Assembly (NCBI GenBank): GCA_012961725.1
Contig: DTYU01000249.1
Span: 1-18,678, forward strand
From: Desulfotomaculum sp.
GTDB taxonomy: Bacteria; Bacillota; Desulfotomaculia; Desulfotomaculales; Ammonificaceae
Length of the DNA: 18,678 nucleotides
Reading direction: 5' to 3'
Position 1 is the stretch's first letter; every line of letters starts with the position of its first letter. Below are positions 7,733-15,900 of the stretch, in pieces. Made by a program: the position numbers and the translations under genes. The notes under the pieces were generated by a model. It was not told the origin of the DNA. It searched no databases and saw only the letters and a program-made list of their open reading frames with translations.

Positions 7733-8617
7733 TTACTTTCTGAAGAGCATCCGGGCCGTTTTGGACGAGGACGCGAACCTTTTCTCGAAAATCTGCGGCA
7801 GGTCTTCCAGCCCGGTGGGTTCGTATTCCTCGATCCTGCCGGCGTCCCCGAGGCGGCTGAGTTTGGGATCAACCGGCAGGCTTGCCAGTAGTTGGATACC
7901 GGTCTGCCGGGCAACCTCTTCACCTTGGGGCTCGCCGAAGGAGAAGATCTTCTCGCCGCACTTCGGGCAGCGAACGTAGGTCATGTTTTCAATCAGTCCG
8001 AGGATCGGTATCTTCATCATTTCGGTCATATGGATCGCCTTTTTGACCACCATCACCGCCAGTTCCTGTGGGGAAGAGACGATGATCACACCCTCAAGCG
8101 GCAGTGACTGCATCACTGTCAACGGGACGTCTCCGGTTCCCGGCGGGAGGTCGACGATGAGGTAATCGAGCTTCCCCCACGCCACGTCGGACCAGAACTG
8201 CTTGATCACATTGGCAAGCAGCGGACCCCGCCAGATTACCGGATCGTCCTCGTGGGGGAGAAAAAGATTCATCGACATCACGTAGATGCCTAGGTGGCTT
8301 GTTTTTGGGACATAAATCCCAAACTCGCTGCCCTCCACATGCTCCTTCAGGCCGAAGAGCTTCGGGATGCTCGGCCCGGTGACATCCGCGTCGAGTATGC
8401 CGATGCGGTATCCCCGGCGGGCAAAGGTGGTGGACAGCAGGGCCGATACCGATGACTTTCCGACTCCGCCCTTACCGCTCATGACCGCGATGAGGTGCTT
8501 AACATGTGAAAGCTTGTGCGGCGGTGCGAGGAGCTTTTCCGCCGAATCACAGGTCTCTTTCTCGGCACAGGTCTCGCAGACCTTTCCTGCTTTTTTACAT
8601 TCTTCAAGTTTGGACAT
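7733..8617 (-). CDS. mrp: Mrp/NBP35-family iron-sulfur cluster carrier ATPase
   Basis: A 294-residue cytoplasmic P-loop ATPase that carries and delivers [4Fe-4S] clusters to apo-proteins. The deviant Walker A SGKGGVGKSS is at 47-56; ILDADVTGPS, VDLPPGTGD and the cluster-binding CPKC motif follow. An N-terminal cysteine-rich tail (C7, C14, C17, C23) resembles those in clostridial and archaeal members. The start is ATG 8617, with GGAGG 8 bases upstream; a TTG two codons earlier would sit almost on top of that site. Its 3' end abuts the flavoprotein remnant from the other strand. A supply of Fe-S clusters fits the many Fe-S proteins around it, but this is context only. Confidence 0.92.
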   Translation of the reverse strand: MSKLEECKKAGKVCETCAEKETCDSAEKLLAPPHKLSHVKHLIAVMSGKGGVGKSSVSALLSTTFARRGYRIGILDADVTGPSIPKLFGLKEHVEGSEFGIYVPKTSHLGIYVMSMNLFLPHEDDPVIWRGPLLANVIKQFWSDVAWGKLDYLIVDLPPGTGDVPLTVMQSLPLEGVIIVSSPQELAVMVVKKAIHMTEMMKIPILGLIENMTYVRCPKCGEKIFSFGEPQGEEVARQTGIQLLASLPVDPKLSRLGDAGRIEEYEPTGLEDLPQIFEKRFASSSKTARMLFRK

Positions 8618-8645
8618 CTTCAAGACCTCCGCTGTATAGTTTTAG

Positions 8646-8692
8646 GCATATGTTCATAATAGATATATAACACAGCTTATAGCATATGTCCA
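8646..8692 (-). promoter_or_regulatory. Candidate promoter of mrp with flanking GCATATGT repeats
   Basis: On the minus strand TGGACA (8692-8687) lies 17 bases before TATATA (8669-8664). A second candidate, TTGACA with 17 bases to TATGCT, starts inside the last codons of the DUF1015 gene. Two copies of GCATATGT (8646-8653 and 8682-8689) flank the -10 region, each containing the palindrome CATATG, a possible operator pair. Confidence 0.5.
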
Positions 8693-8698
8693 GGTAGA

Positions 8699-9988
8699 CT
8701 ATTTGTCAACTGAATAGAAAATCAGTCCGGTAGGAATCTTCGGAAAGAAAAAAGTGGACTTCTGCGGCATTCTCTGCCCTGCTTCCGCGATTGCAATCAA
8801 CTCCTTCACGTCCGGCGGTCTCAGGAAAAAAGCTAAGTCCCAGGCGCCGCTGTCAACCAGATTACATGCTTCCCCCGGGTCATGAGTAAAAGAGATTCTT
8901 TCTGCTGCAGTACACTCGTCGGCACCGATTCTCAGGTGTTTTTCCAAAATCAGGGCATGAAGTACGCCTACTTCCAACCGCATACGCTCACGCGCCCCGG
9001 TCCCCTTGAGGAACTCAGCCGGATCAAGCCCCTTTTTCAGGGTCAGGCGATAGCACCGGCTGTTCCCGGCGTAAAACCCGAAGGAATAACGCTCGTCCAG
9101 CGACGCCAACCGTTCTTTCCGTGCTGGTTCGATAGAAAAATAATCTGTGACCGCTGAAAGAAAAACGGTCAAGCGAAAGTCGGCGGGTGCTTTGATGAGG
9201 CGGTGGGCGGGGAGTATCACCAGCCCGGGGTCGAAAGCATTTTGTAAGAAGGAAAGAATGAAATCATAGGGCGCCTCTTCAAACGGCCTTTCCGCCCTCC
9301 TTCGCTTGGCGGCATAATGCAGGCCGGTCTCGAACCGGTGATGCCCGTCGGCGATGAGCACCCGCACGCCGGACAGCCGGTCGGCAACCGCTGTAATGAT
9401 CCGTTTGTCCGTCACCGCCCACAGGCGATGAATCTGATGTTCGTCATCGGTAAAGGAATAGAGCGGCTCATCTTTGGTAACGGAAGCAAGGGTGTTGATA
9501 ATATTTCCTTCAGGGTCCGTGTACAGCCCCCAGACCGGTGAGAAGTTTGCCCGGCATGCGCGCAGCAGTTGCAGGCGGTCTTCCTTGGTTGCTCGGATCG
9601 TTTCTTCGTGGGGCAGGATGTGCCTGCCGTAAGCCTCGAGCCTTAGACCGCAGAAGAAGCCGCGCCGGGTGTAGCGCCTGCCGGCTGCGCTAAACGATTG
9701 CTCATAGAAATAAAGCGCGGGCCGGGGTTCTTTGACCAAAACGCCCTCCCGGCGCCATCTTTGGAAGAGTTCGGCGGTACGGGTATAGCGGTTGTTTGTA
9801 GCGTCGTCACTGGGCAGCCGGAGGCCGTGCTCAAGGCGGACCACGTTGTAGGGATGGCGGGCGTACAGGCGCTTCTGCAGGGCCTCGTCGATTACATCGT
9901 ACGGGGGTGCAATCACTGCGGCCATATCGTCGATCAGGTCGCTGAAACGCCAGCCCTCGATTGGAATGATCGTGGCCACTTGTGCCAT
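8699..9988 (-). CDS. DUF1015-family protein of unknown function
   Basis: A 429-residue soluble protein recognised as DUF1015 from its conserved blocks: IAPPYDVI near residue 26, LPHEET near 125, ADGHHRFETG near 213, and the C-terminal KSTFFFPKIPTGL. The conserved His and Asp residues suggest an enzyme, but no activity is established; in many Clostridia it occurs near serine or one-carbon metabolism genes. The start is uncertain. ATG 9988 has GGAGG only 2 bases upstream. GTG 9979 (giving MATIIPIEGW, the family's usual opening) has 11-base spacing. A TTG at 10018 is less likely. It has its own promoter upstream and no close partner on the same strand. Confidence 0.88.
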   Translation of the reverse strand: MAQVATIIPIEGWRFSDLIDDMAAVIAPPYDVIDEALQKRLYARHPYNVVRLEHGLRLPSDDATNNRYTRTAELFQRWRREGVLVKEPRPALYFYEQSFSAAGRRYTRRGFFCGLRLEAYGRHILPHEETIRATKEDRLQLLRACRANFSPVWGLYTDPEGNIINTLASVTKDEPLYSFTDDEHQIHRLWAVTDKRIITAVADRLSGVRVLIADGHHRFETGLHYAAKRRRAERPFEEAPYDFILSFLQNAFDPGLVILPAHRLIKAPADFRLTVFLSAVTDYFSIEPARKERLASLDERYSFGFYAGNSRCYRLTLKKGLDPAEFLKGTGARERMRLEVGVLHALILEKHLRIGADECTAAERISFTHDPGEACNLVDSGAWDLAFFLRPPDVKELIAIAEAGQRMPQKSTFFFPKIPTGLIFYSVDK

Positions 9989-10042
9989 AACCTCCTGCAA
10001 TAGCCTAAGATTTCCCAACCGCCTTTGAGGACGTCAAACAAG

Positions 10043-10071
10043 ATTGTAGCATAAAACACGAACCGCGGAAA
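10043..10071 (-). promoter_or_regulatory. Candidate extended -10 promoter of the DUF1015 gene
   Basis: On the minus strand TACAAT (10048-10043) is preceded by TGC, an extended -10. A weak -35 TTTCCG (10071-10066) lies 17 bases away. It is 55 bases ahead of the likely start codon. The rest of the 10019-10237 gap holds a short GC hairpin (10109-10120) and no riboswitch I can recognise. Confidence 0.45.
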
Positions 10072-10237
10072 GAAGCTCATCCGGCTAATTTGCCGTATAG
10101 GTATTCCCGGCGGAGCCGCCACTGAAAAAACTTTTAGTAACAAGGCTAAAATCGGCTAAGGTTTGTTCGATTGTACTATTGAGGACCTGAATCCCGGGGG
10201 CCTTAAGGGTGCTTTAAAAACGACTTGGGTGTGAAAG

Positions 10238-12190
10238 ATGGGCAGCGTTGACCTGGCTTCCTTAACCACTGGGCTCGTTTCTACAGAGGACCCTGCCCGG
10301 ATCGGCGATTTGGTTGTGGAGGCAATCAAGGATGCAACCGGAGCAACAGGCGTGGAACTGTATATGGTTAACCGGAGCGAAGGGATGCTTGTCTGTTTAA
10401 CGGACAAGAGCGGCGGGGCAAAACGGCTTCCCCTTGGCCAAGCGACGCTTCCCGGGCTGGCGCTTGCGAAGCGGTGTCCCGTGCAGGCGGGAAACGAGGT
10501 GGTAATACCATTGTTCATGGCCGGACGGGAGGTGGGTGTGCTCACGGTTGAGACAAACGAAAGCCTGCAGGCAGCGGAACGAGAGATAAACCGCATGAAA
10601 GATCTCTTTGCCCTTGCGCTGGCCAACCTTACGGGACGGCAGGAGATGTTAGGTCAGTGGCGGTTTCTTGAGGTTCTTACCACGCTCAACTGGCTCATCG
10701 CCTCAAACCTCGAAGGCCGGGAGTTTTGTGATGCCCTGCATCATCTTATTAAAGGGCTGATAGACTTCGATTGGATGAAGGTGCTGGTAAAGAACGACCG
10801 GAAAATAGATGTGTTTGCCTTTATCCGCGACGGGGAAGCGGTTGCGCCCGGAGAATCGCTTCACGTGAGCGACCGTGCCCTGCAAAACATGCTGGATCTT
10901 GGCCAACCCGACGTGGTAGAGGACCTTCGGGCCGTTCCTGAACTGACTGCCGATCCCGTGTTGGCAGCGGCGAACCTGCGTTCCCTCCTTTTGGTGCCAT
11001 TGCTTACCAGCCGCGGGGTAATCGGCGGCGTATGCTTTTACAGCCGTGAAAAAAACAACTACGGCGACAAGGATATCCCGCTTGCACAGCAGTTGGCCGG
11101 TCAATTGGCGACCACCATCGAGAACAGTCTCCTCACCAGCGAAATGGAGCGGAAAAACCGTGAAATAGAAGAAAGTTACCGCCGGCTGGCCGTCCTCAAC
11201 GCTGTTGCCGAGACCCTTACCCGCTCCCTTGAGCTGGAGATGGTGCTGCAAGAGGTTTTGGCTAAAGTGGCGGAGGTGGCCGGTTGGGATGCAGGCGCCG
11301 TCTTCCTGCGGAAGGAAAACGAAGAGGGTTTTGACCTTTCGGTTCAGATGGGAGTTCCGGATGACTATGCAGCCTGCTTGAAAACGAAACAACGTGATAC
11401 TCCCGGGTTCCCGCGCATTGCCTTCGGCGACAGGCTCTTGGTTTTCGATGCTGCAGGCGTGCCCGAGGTTTTAAACCCGCCGCTTTTCGCTGCAAGCGGT
11501 TTTCGCTCATGCGCCGTCGTGCCGCTGAAAAACAAGACCAACGTCGAGGGGATGCTCGTGCTTTTCCGGGGGACCGAACAGCAGTTGAATCCTCAAGAGC
11601 AAGAGGTCTTGGAGGCCGTAGGGAACCAGATCGGCGTAGCGGTGGAAAACGTTCGTCTTTACCAAAAGGTGAAGAGAATGGCCGAACGGGATGCACTTAC
11701 CGGTCTTTATAACCGCCACAAGTTTTTTGCGGTCTTAGATACAGAGCTCAAGCGCTGCCGCCGGTACAACAGCAAATGCGTGGTGCTGCTCTTTGACGCG
11801 GATAATTTTAAGGAATACAACGATACCTTCGGCCACTTGGCAGGAGACGACTGCCTGCGCAGGATCGGGGCGCTCATCCAGCAGACCTTGCGGGAGACCG
11901 ATATCGCCGCCCGCTACGGGGGTGAGGAGTTTGTGGTACTGGTGGTGGAGGTTGGCGCACGGGGCGGGATCGCGGTGGCCGAACGGTTAAGACGCGTGTT
12001 GGAGGCGGAAGGACAAAAAGAGCCCTTTCCAACGGTAAGCATCGGGGTTGCGGTATACCCCGACGATGCCCAGACGGCCCAGGACCTGCTCTTGACCGCG
12101 GACAACGCGCTCTACACCGCCAAGCGCTTAGGGAGGAACCGGACGGTCTGGCGGGGTCTGGTGCAGAACATCGTGCCAACAAACCGCTAA
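10238..12190 (+). CDS. Diguanylate cyclase with three GAF domains
   Basis: A 650-residue cytoplasmic enzyme that makes cyclic di-GMP from two GTP. Three GAF-like sensory domains can be drawn at about 20-135, 145-285 and 315-465; the last two are joined by a charged helical linker. The GGDEF domain spans about 480-640, with DALTGLYNR at its start and the active-site YGGEEF at 560-565. RETD at 552-555 stands five residues before GGEEF, which is the I-site for product inhibition. There is no membrane segment or signal peptide, so the signal is internal. The ATG is fixed by an in-frame TGA two codons upstream; the ribosome site is weak. Its stop overlaps the convergent metF stop. Confidence 0.93.
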   Translation: MGSVDLASLTTGLVSTEDPARIGDLVVEAIKDATGATGVELYMVNRSEGMLVCLTDKSGGAKRLPLGQATLPGLALAKRCPVQAGNEVVIPLFMAGREVGVLTVETNESLQAAEREINRMKDLFALALANLTGRQEMLGQWRFLEVLTTLNWLIASNLEGREFCDALHHLIKGLIDFDWMKVLVKNDRKIDVFAFIRDGEAVAPGESLHVSDRALQNMLDLGQPDVVEDLRAVPELTADPVLAAANLRSLLLVPLLTSRGVIGGVCFYSREKNNYGDKDIPLAQQLAGQLATTIENSLLTSEMERKNREIEESYRRLAVLNAVAETLTRSLELEMVLQEVLAKVAEVAGWDAGAVFLRKENEEGFDLSVQMGVPDDYAACLKTKQRDTPGFPRIAFGDRLLVFDAAGVPEVLNPPLFAASGFRSCAVVPLKNKTNVEGMLVLFRGTEQQLNPQEQEVLEAVGNQIGVAVENVRLYQKVKRMAERDALTGLYNRHKFFAVLDTELKRCRRYNSKCVVLLFDADNFKEYNDTFGHLAGDDCLRRIGALIQQTLRETDIAARYGGEEFVVLVVEVGARGGIAVAERLRRVLEAEGQKEPFPTVSIGVAVYPDDAQTAQDLLLTADNALYTAKRLGRNRTVWRGLVQNIVPTNR

Positions 12191-13071
12191 ATCTCCGCCG
12201 CCCTCAAGATATCGAGCACAAGCTCCTCCCTGCCTATCGCCATGATGTGCACCCCGTCGCACAGCTTTTCTTTTTTAATGGCAGCGATCATCCGCCCGGC
12301 GATTTCGATGCCTTTCTGGAGGGCTTGGCCCTTGCCTGCGCTTGCCAGCTCGTCGATCAGGTTTTGGGGGACGAAGATGCCGGGTATATTGGCATTCATA
12401 TATTTGGCCATTCCCGCCGAGGTCAGCAGTATGATCCCGGCCAATATCTTTACCGGGAACTGGCGTGCGTGCTGCATGAAGTTTGCGAAGTTATCGAGAT
12501 CGTAGATCCCCTGGGTTTGGAAGAACTCTGCACCCGCCTCGACCTTCTTCTCGAACTTGATCAGTTGCGGTTCGATCGGTTTGGCCTCCGGGCAGACCAC
12601 CGCCCCTGCACAGAAGCTCACGGCACCGTCCAATCTGTTCCCGGCCAGGTCTTCCCCTGCCTCCATCTGCCGTACTGCCCTGAGCAGTTGCACTGAATCG
12701 AGGTCGAACACCCCTTTGGCCTCTTTGTGGTCGCCGACCACCACCGCGTCGCCGGTCAGGCAGAGCACGTTGTTGATCCCTCTGGTGTGGGCCAGCATGA
12801 GATCGGCCTGGAGGGCAAGCCGGTTGCGGTCCCGGCAGGTCATCTGCAAAATGGGTTCACCGCCCCGCTCTTTCACGGAAAGGCAGCCGCCGAGGGACGG
12901 GAAACGCATCACGGAGCTCTGGTGGTCAGTGACGTTTAGCGCGTCCACCCTGTATTTTAGCAGATCGATGTGGTGGAGCATCTTTTCGATGTTTGTGCCC
13001 TTTGGCGGTCCGACCTCACACGTCACCACGAACTTTCCGGAGTTCAGGGCCCGTTTGAACCTTGATTCCAT
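12187..13071 (-). CDS. metF: Methylenetetrahydrofolate reductase, MetF subunit
   Basis: A 294-residue FAD TIM-barrel enzyme that reduces 5,10-methylene-THF to 5-methyl-THF (or the reverse in acetate oxidisers). Family blocks are FVVTCEVGPPKG with the catalytic-region Glu19, NVTDHQSS, TCRDRNR, and EFFQTQGIYDLD late in the barrel. It has no NAD(P)H-binding extension, as is usual for MetF that works with MetV. The ATG is preceded by AGGGGAG with 9-base spacing and lies 15 bases after metV. It is the last gene of the five-gene minus-strand operon. Its stop codon TAG overlaps the stop TAA of the diguanylate cyclase on the other strand, and no terminator is visible between them. Confidence 0.95.
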   Translation of the reverse strand: MESRFKRALNSGKFVVTCEVGPPKGTNIEKMLHHIDLLKYRVDALNVTDHQSSVMRFPSLGGCLSVKERGGEPILQMTCRDRNRLALQADLMLAHTRGINNVLCLTGDAVVVGDHKEAKGVFDLDSVQLLRAVRQMEAGEDLAGNRLDGAVSFCAGAVVCPEAKPIEPQLIKFEKKVEAGAEFFQTQGIYDLDNFANFMQHARQFPVKILAGIILLTSAGMAKYMNANIPGIFVPQNLIDELASAGKGQALQKGIEIAGRMIAAIKKEKLCDGVHIMAIGREELVLDILRAAEI

Positions 13072-13086
13072 CGTTACAGACTCCCC

Positions 13087-13728
13087 TTACAATTTGATAT
13101 GTTTCGGCCTCGGCGCCGCCTGATGGTTCTTCGGCGGGTGGTACTTCCGCATCAGATCAAGCCTTCCCTGCAGTTTCAAGCGTTGGTATATCAATGTCCA
13201 GGCGCAGTCCTTTTCCTTGTCTACCTCGCACTTGCCGTTGTTGGTACCGCCGCAGGGGCCGTTTAAGAGCCCCTTGCTACACGCGGTCAAAGGGCAGATG
13301 CCGGCTGTTTCCCCGAGAACGCACTGCCCGCACTGGGCGCAAACCTCTTTGAAATGCCCCGGCTTTTCTTCTACGCCCATATACAGGGTGTCCAGTGCGG
13401 GGATCACCGGCTTGCTGGTATACATGGTAACCCGGTGGACACCGAGGGCACAGGCCATCACTAAGATGCAGCCGGCTTTCCTGACGGCGCGCTCGTTTTC
13501 TTTGATTGTTACGTCGGTCATCCCGTCGCAGGCGATGGGAACGACGGTCCAGCCGGTCACTGCCTTTTCCAGCCCTTCAAGGCGCTCTTTCATTTCGAGT
13601 ACCTCGTCTATGCCACCGGTCTTGGTCATGGTGGCGCAGGTGCCGCAGCCGATGATGTAAACCTGGTTAAATCTTTTGAGACTTTCTTCTATTTCCGTAA
13701 AAGGCTTCTGTCTGGTGATCGATCTCAT
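13087..13728 (-). CDS. metV: MetV, methylenetetrahydrofolate reductase small subunit (MTHFR_C zinc-finger type)
   Basis: A 213-residue partner of MetF. It carries the cysteine-rich C-terminal region of the MTHFR_C family: C130, C133, C136, C145, C150, C159, C167 and C175, with the GPCGGTNNGKCE signature, plus an N-terminal CGTC at 28-31. In acetogens MetV binds MetF and carries Zn and/or Fe-S clusters that bring electrons to its FAD from an outside module. The start ATG 13728 has GGGGAG 6 bases upstream. It follows nuoF by 51 bases and precedes metF by 15, so it is co-transcribed with an NADH-oxidising module. That context suggests NuoE/NuoF as the electron donor. Confidence 0.93.
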   Translation of the reverse strand: MRSITRQKPFTEIEESLKRFNQVYIIGCGTCATMTKTGGIDEVLEMKERLEGLEKAVTGWTVVPIACDGMTDVTIKENERAVRKAGCILVMACALGVHRVTMYTSKPVIPALDTLYMGVEEKPGHFKEVCAQCGQCVLGETAGICPLTACSKGLLNGPCGGTNNGKCEVDKEKDCAWTLIYQRLKLQGRLDLMRKYHPPKNHQAAPRPKHIKL

Positions 13729-13779
13729 TTAGACTCCCCCGGTCCGATTATTGTTCTTATGGAGACTGCGGCAAAAAAC

Positions 13780-15417
13780 CTATGTTTTCTTACCGGTTTT
13801 CCGCCGCAGGAACCGGCACTGGTTTGCCGGACACCGCTTCTTGTTTATGTGGGCTTCGTACTCGGATTTAAAGTAACGCAGGGTGGAGAGCACCGGGTTG
13901 GGGCAGGTCTGGCCCAGGCCGCAGAGTGAGCACTCTTTAACAGTCTTGGCTATGGTAAAAAGGGTGTCAAGATCGCTTTCTTGCGCCTTCCCCTGGGTGA
14001 TCCGGGCTAAAATTTCCAGCATCTGCCTGGTTCCTAGGCGACAGGGTGCACACTTGCCGCAGGACTCGGCCTGCGTGAAACTGAGGAAATAACGCGCCAC
14101 TTCCACCATACAGGTGTCCTCGTCCATAACCACCATCCCGCCGGAGCCCATAATGGAACCCACCATGGTAAGGGTTTCGTAATCTACGGGTGTATCGGGA
14201 ATCTTTGCCGGGATGCATCCCCCCGAGGGGCCGCCCGTCTGCACCGCTTTCAGACGCTTGCCTCCGGGGATGCCGCCCCCGATGTCGAAAATGATTGTAG
14301 AAAGAGGGGTGCCCATCGGTACTTCAACAAGGCCGCTGTTAAGAATCTTACCGCTTAAGGCGAGCACCGTCGTCCCTTTACTCTTGGGGGTACCGATGGT
14401 CGAGAACCAGTCGGCTCCTTGCTCAATGATCGGCGGCACGGATGCGAGGGTCTTGACGTTATTGATGGTTGTGGGCTTCCCCTGTAGGCCTGACTGAGCA
14501 GGATAAGGGGGCCGCGGGCGCGGCATGCCCCGCCGGCCTTCGATAGAGGCGATGAGCGCCGTTTCCTCTCCGCAAACAAAGGCCCCCGCCCCCTCCTTTA
14601 TGTACACCTCGAAATCAAATCCGGAGCCAAGGATATCCCTGCCCAAAAAACCTCTTTCCCTTGCGTGTTCCAAAGCAATGCGGATGCGTTTTACCGCTAA
14701 GGGGTATTCTGCGCGTACGTAAATATACCCGGCGTTTGCACCGGTGGCGTAGCCGGCGGTTATCAGTCCCTCAATCACCGCATGGGGGTCTGCTTCAAGC
14801 ACCGAACGGTCCATAAAGGCGCCGGGGTCGCCTTCGTCCGCGTTGCAGATGACGTATTTTCTGTCTGCCTGCGCGTTGCGGCTGAACTCCCATTTCCGCC
14901 CGGTGGGGAACCCCGCGCCGCCTCTCCCCCGCAGCCCCGACCTCTTAACCTCTTCAATCACCTGTTCCGGCGTCATTTCCAACAGCGCTTTCTTGAGCGC
15001 ACGGTAGCCGCCCTTGCTGATGTACTGGTCTATCTTCTCCGGGTTGATGCGGCCGCAGTTACGCAGTATTACGCGCTGCTGTTTCTTATAGAAATTTATC
15101 TCATGGTACCGGGGTACCGCCCGGCCTGTTGCCGGGTCCCGGTAAAACAGCCTTTCTACCGGATTGCCGCCCTTCAGGTGAGAACCGACAATCTCGGGCA
15201 CATCATCAATAGTTACGTGGGTATAGAAGATTCCTTCCGGCTCAACCGCGACGATGCCGCCCTGCTCACAAAAGCCGTGGCACCCGGTGAAATCGACCTC
15301 TACATCGGTCAACCCTAATTTTGCAACCTCCGCCTTGAGCGCTTCGTACACGGCACCGGAGCCGGTGGAAAGACAGCCCGTACCCTGGCAGACGAAAACA
15401 GTACGCTTGTTTTGCAC
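13780..15417 (-). CDS. nuoF: NuoF/HydB-like NADH-oxidising flavoprotein, short form without C-terminal ferredoxin domain
   Basis: A 545-residue subunit that takes hydride from NADH to FMN. The N-terminal thioredoxin-like [2Fe-2S] domain has C10, C15, C46 and C50. The FMN/NADH core contains GLRGRGGAGFPTGRKW and CNADEGDPGAFMDR, and the N3-type [4Fe-4S] site uses C453, C456, C459 and C499. HydB, HndC and many formate-dehydrogenase partners go on past the KRCPA motif into a 2[4Fe-4S] ferredoxin domain. Here the protein ends about 18 residues after that motif, in a basic tail. The start is GTG 15417, immediately after the nuoE stop, with AAAGGTGAA upstream. It feeds electrons to the operon partners, most simply to the FdhA-like protein or MetV. 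Confidence 0.93.
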   Translation of the reverse strand: MQNKRTVFVCQGTGCLSTGSGAVYEALKAEVAKLGLTDVEVDFTGCHGFCEQGGIVAVEPEGIFYTHVTIDDVPEIVGSHLKGGNPVERLFYRDPATGRAVPRYHEINFYKKQQRVILRNCGRINPEKIDQYISKGGYRALKKALLEMTPEQVIEEVKRSGLRGRGGAGFPTGRKWEFSRNAQADRKYVICNADEGDPGAFMDRSVLEADPHAVIEGLITAGYATGANAGYIYVRAEYPLAVKRIRIALEHARERGFLGRDILGSGFDFEVYIKEGAGAFVCGEETALIASIEGRRGMPRPRPPYPAQSGLQGKPTTINNVKTLASVPPIIEQGADWFSTIGTPKSKGTTVLALSGKILNSGLVEVPMGTPLSTIIFDIGGGIPGGKRLKAVQTGGPSGGCIPAKIPDTPVDYETLTMVGSIMGSGGMVVMDEDTCMVEVARYFLSFTQAESCGKCAPCRLGTRQMLEILARITQGKAQESDLDTLFTIAKTVKECSLCGLGQTCPNPVLSTLRYFKSEYEAHINKKRCPANQCRFLRRKTGKKT

Positions 15418-15900
15418 CTATGCTTCACCTTTCTTCAGTAACTGCTGAACCTTTTCGGCGTCCATCTGGCCGTGAACCTGATCGTTTAGAACCAGATTGG
15501 GGGCGAGCGCGCAAACGCCGATGCACGCTACGGTCTCCAAGGTGTACTCCATGTCCGGCGTGGTCTCCCCCTCTTGAATCTGCAGGCGCTCTTCCAAGAG
15601 TTCAAGCAGCGCTTCTGCGCCGCGCACATGGCAGGCTGTTCCCCGGCAGACCCTGATGATCTGTCTGCCCCGCGGCTTCGTATAAAACTGTGCATAGAAG
15701 GAGATTACGCCCTGGACCTGGCTCGGGAACAGCCGTAAGCCTTTCGCCACCACCGGGATGGCGGCGGGGGGAATATACCCGAACTCGTTTTGAATCTTTT
15801 GAACCACCGGTATCAGCGCCCACTTTTGCCCCTTGCATTCTTCGACTATCGACTCGATCCGCTGCATATCGATTCTTTCATCACACGGGGGCTTATCCAC
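15418..15900 (-). CDS. nuoE: NuoE-like [2Fe-2S] thioredoxin-fold subunit
   Basis: A 160-residue electron-transfer subunit that pairs with NuoF. An N-terminal helical part is followed by a thioredoxin-like fold with the [2Fe-2S] ligands C85, C90, C126 and C130 (CRGTAC and CIGVC). All four are present. The start is probably GTG 15900, which overlaps the stop of the upstream FdhA-like gene by 8 bases, suggesting translational coupling. An internal ATG at 15867 behind GATGAAAG is the alternative. The gene order FdhA-like, nuoE, nuoF is that of NAD-linked formate dehydrogenases and of bifurcating hydrogenases, but see the large subunit for why formate is unlikely. Confidence 0.92.
   Translation of the reverse strand: MDKPPCDERIDMQRIESIVEECKGQKWALIPVVQKIQNEFGYIPPAAIPVVAKGLRLFPSQVQGVISFYAQFYTKPRGRQIIRVCRGTACHVRGAEALLELLEERLQIQEGETTPDMEYTLETVACIGVCALAPNLVLNDQVHGQMDAEKVQQLLKKGEA

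Noticed and set aside
7419..7979. A 186-codon open frame as a complete gene
   Set aside because: Only the first ~100 codons match a known family (the end of a FloxA/AsrB-like protein). The rest is antisense to mrp, which has clear coding motifs.
10019..10237. Cyclic-di-GMP or other riboswitch ahead of the diguanylate cyclase
   Set aside because: The GEMM-type conserved blocks are not present. Only a short GC hairpin and scattered GGCTAA words are seen.
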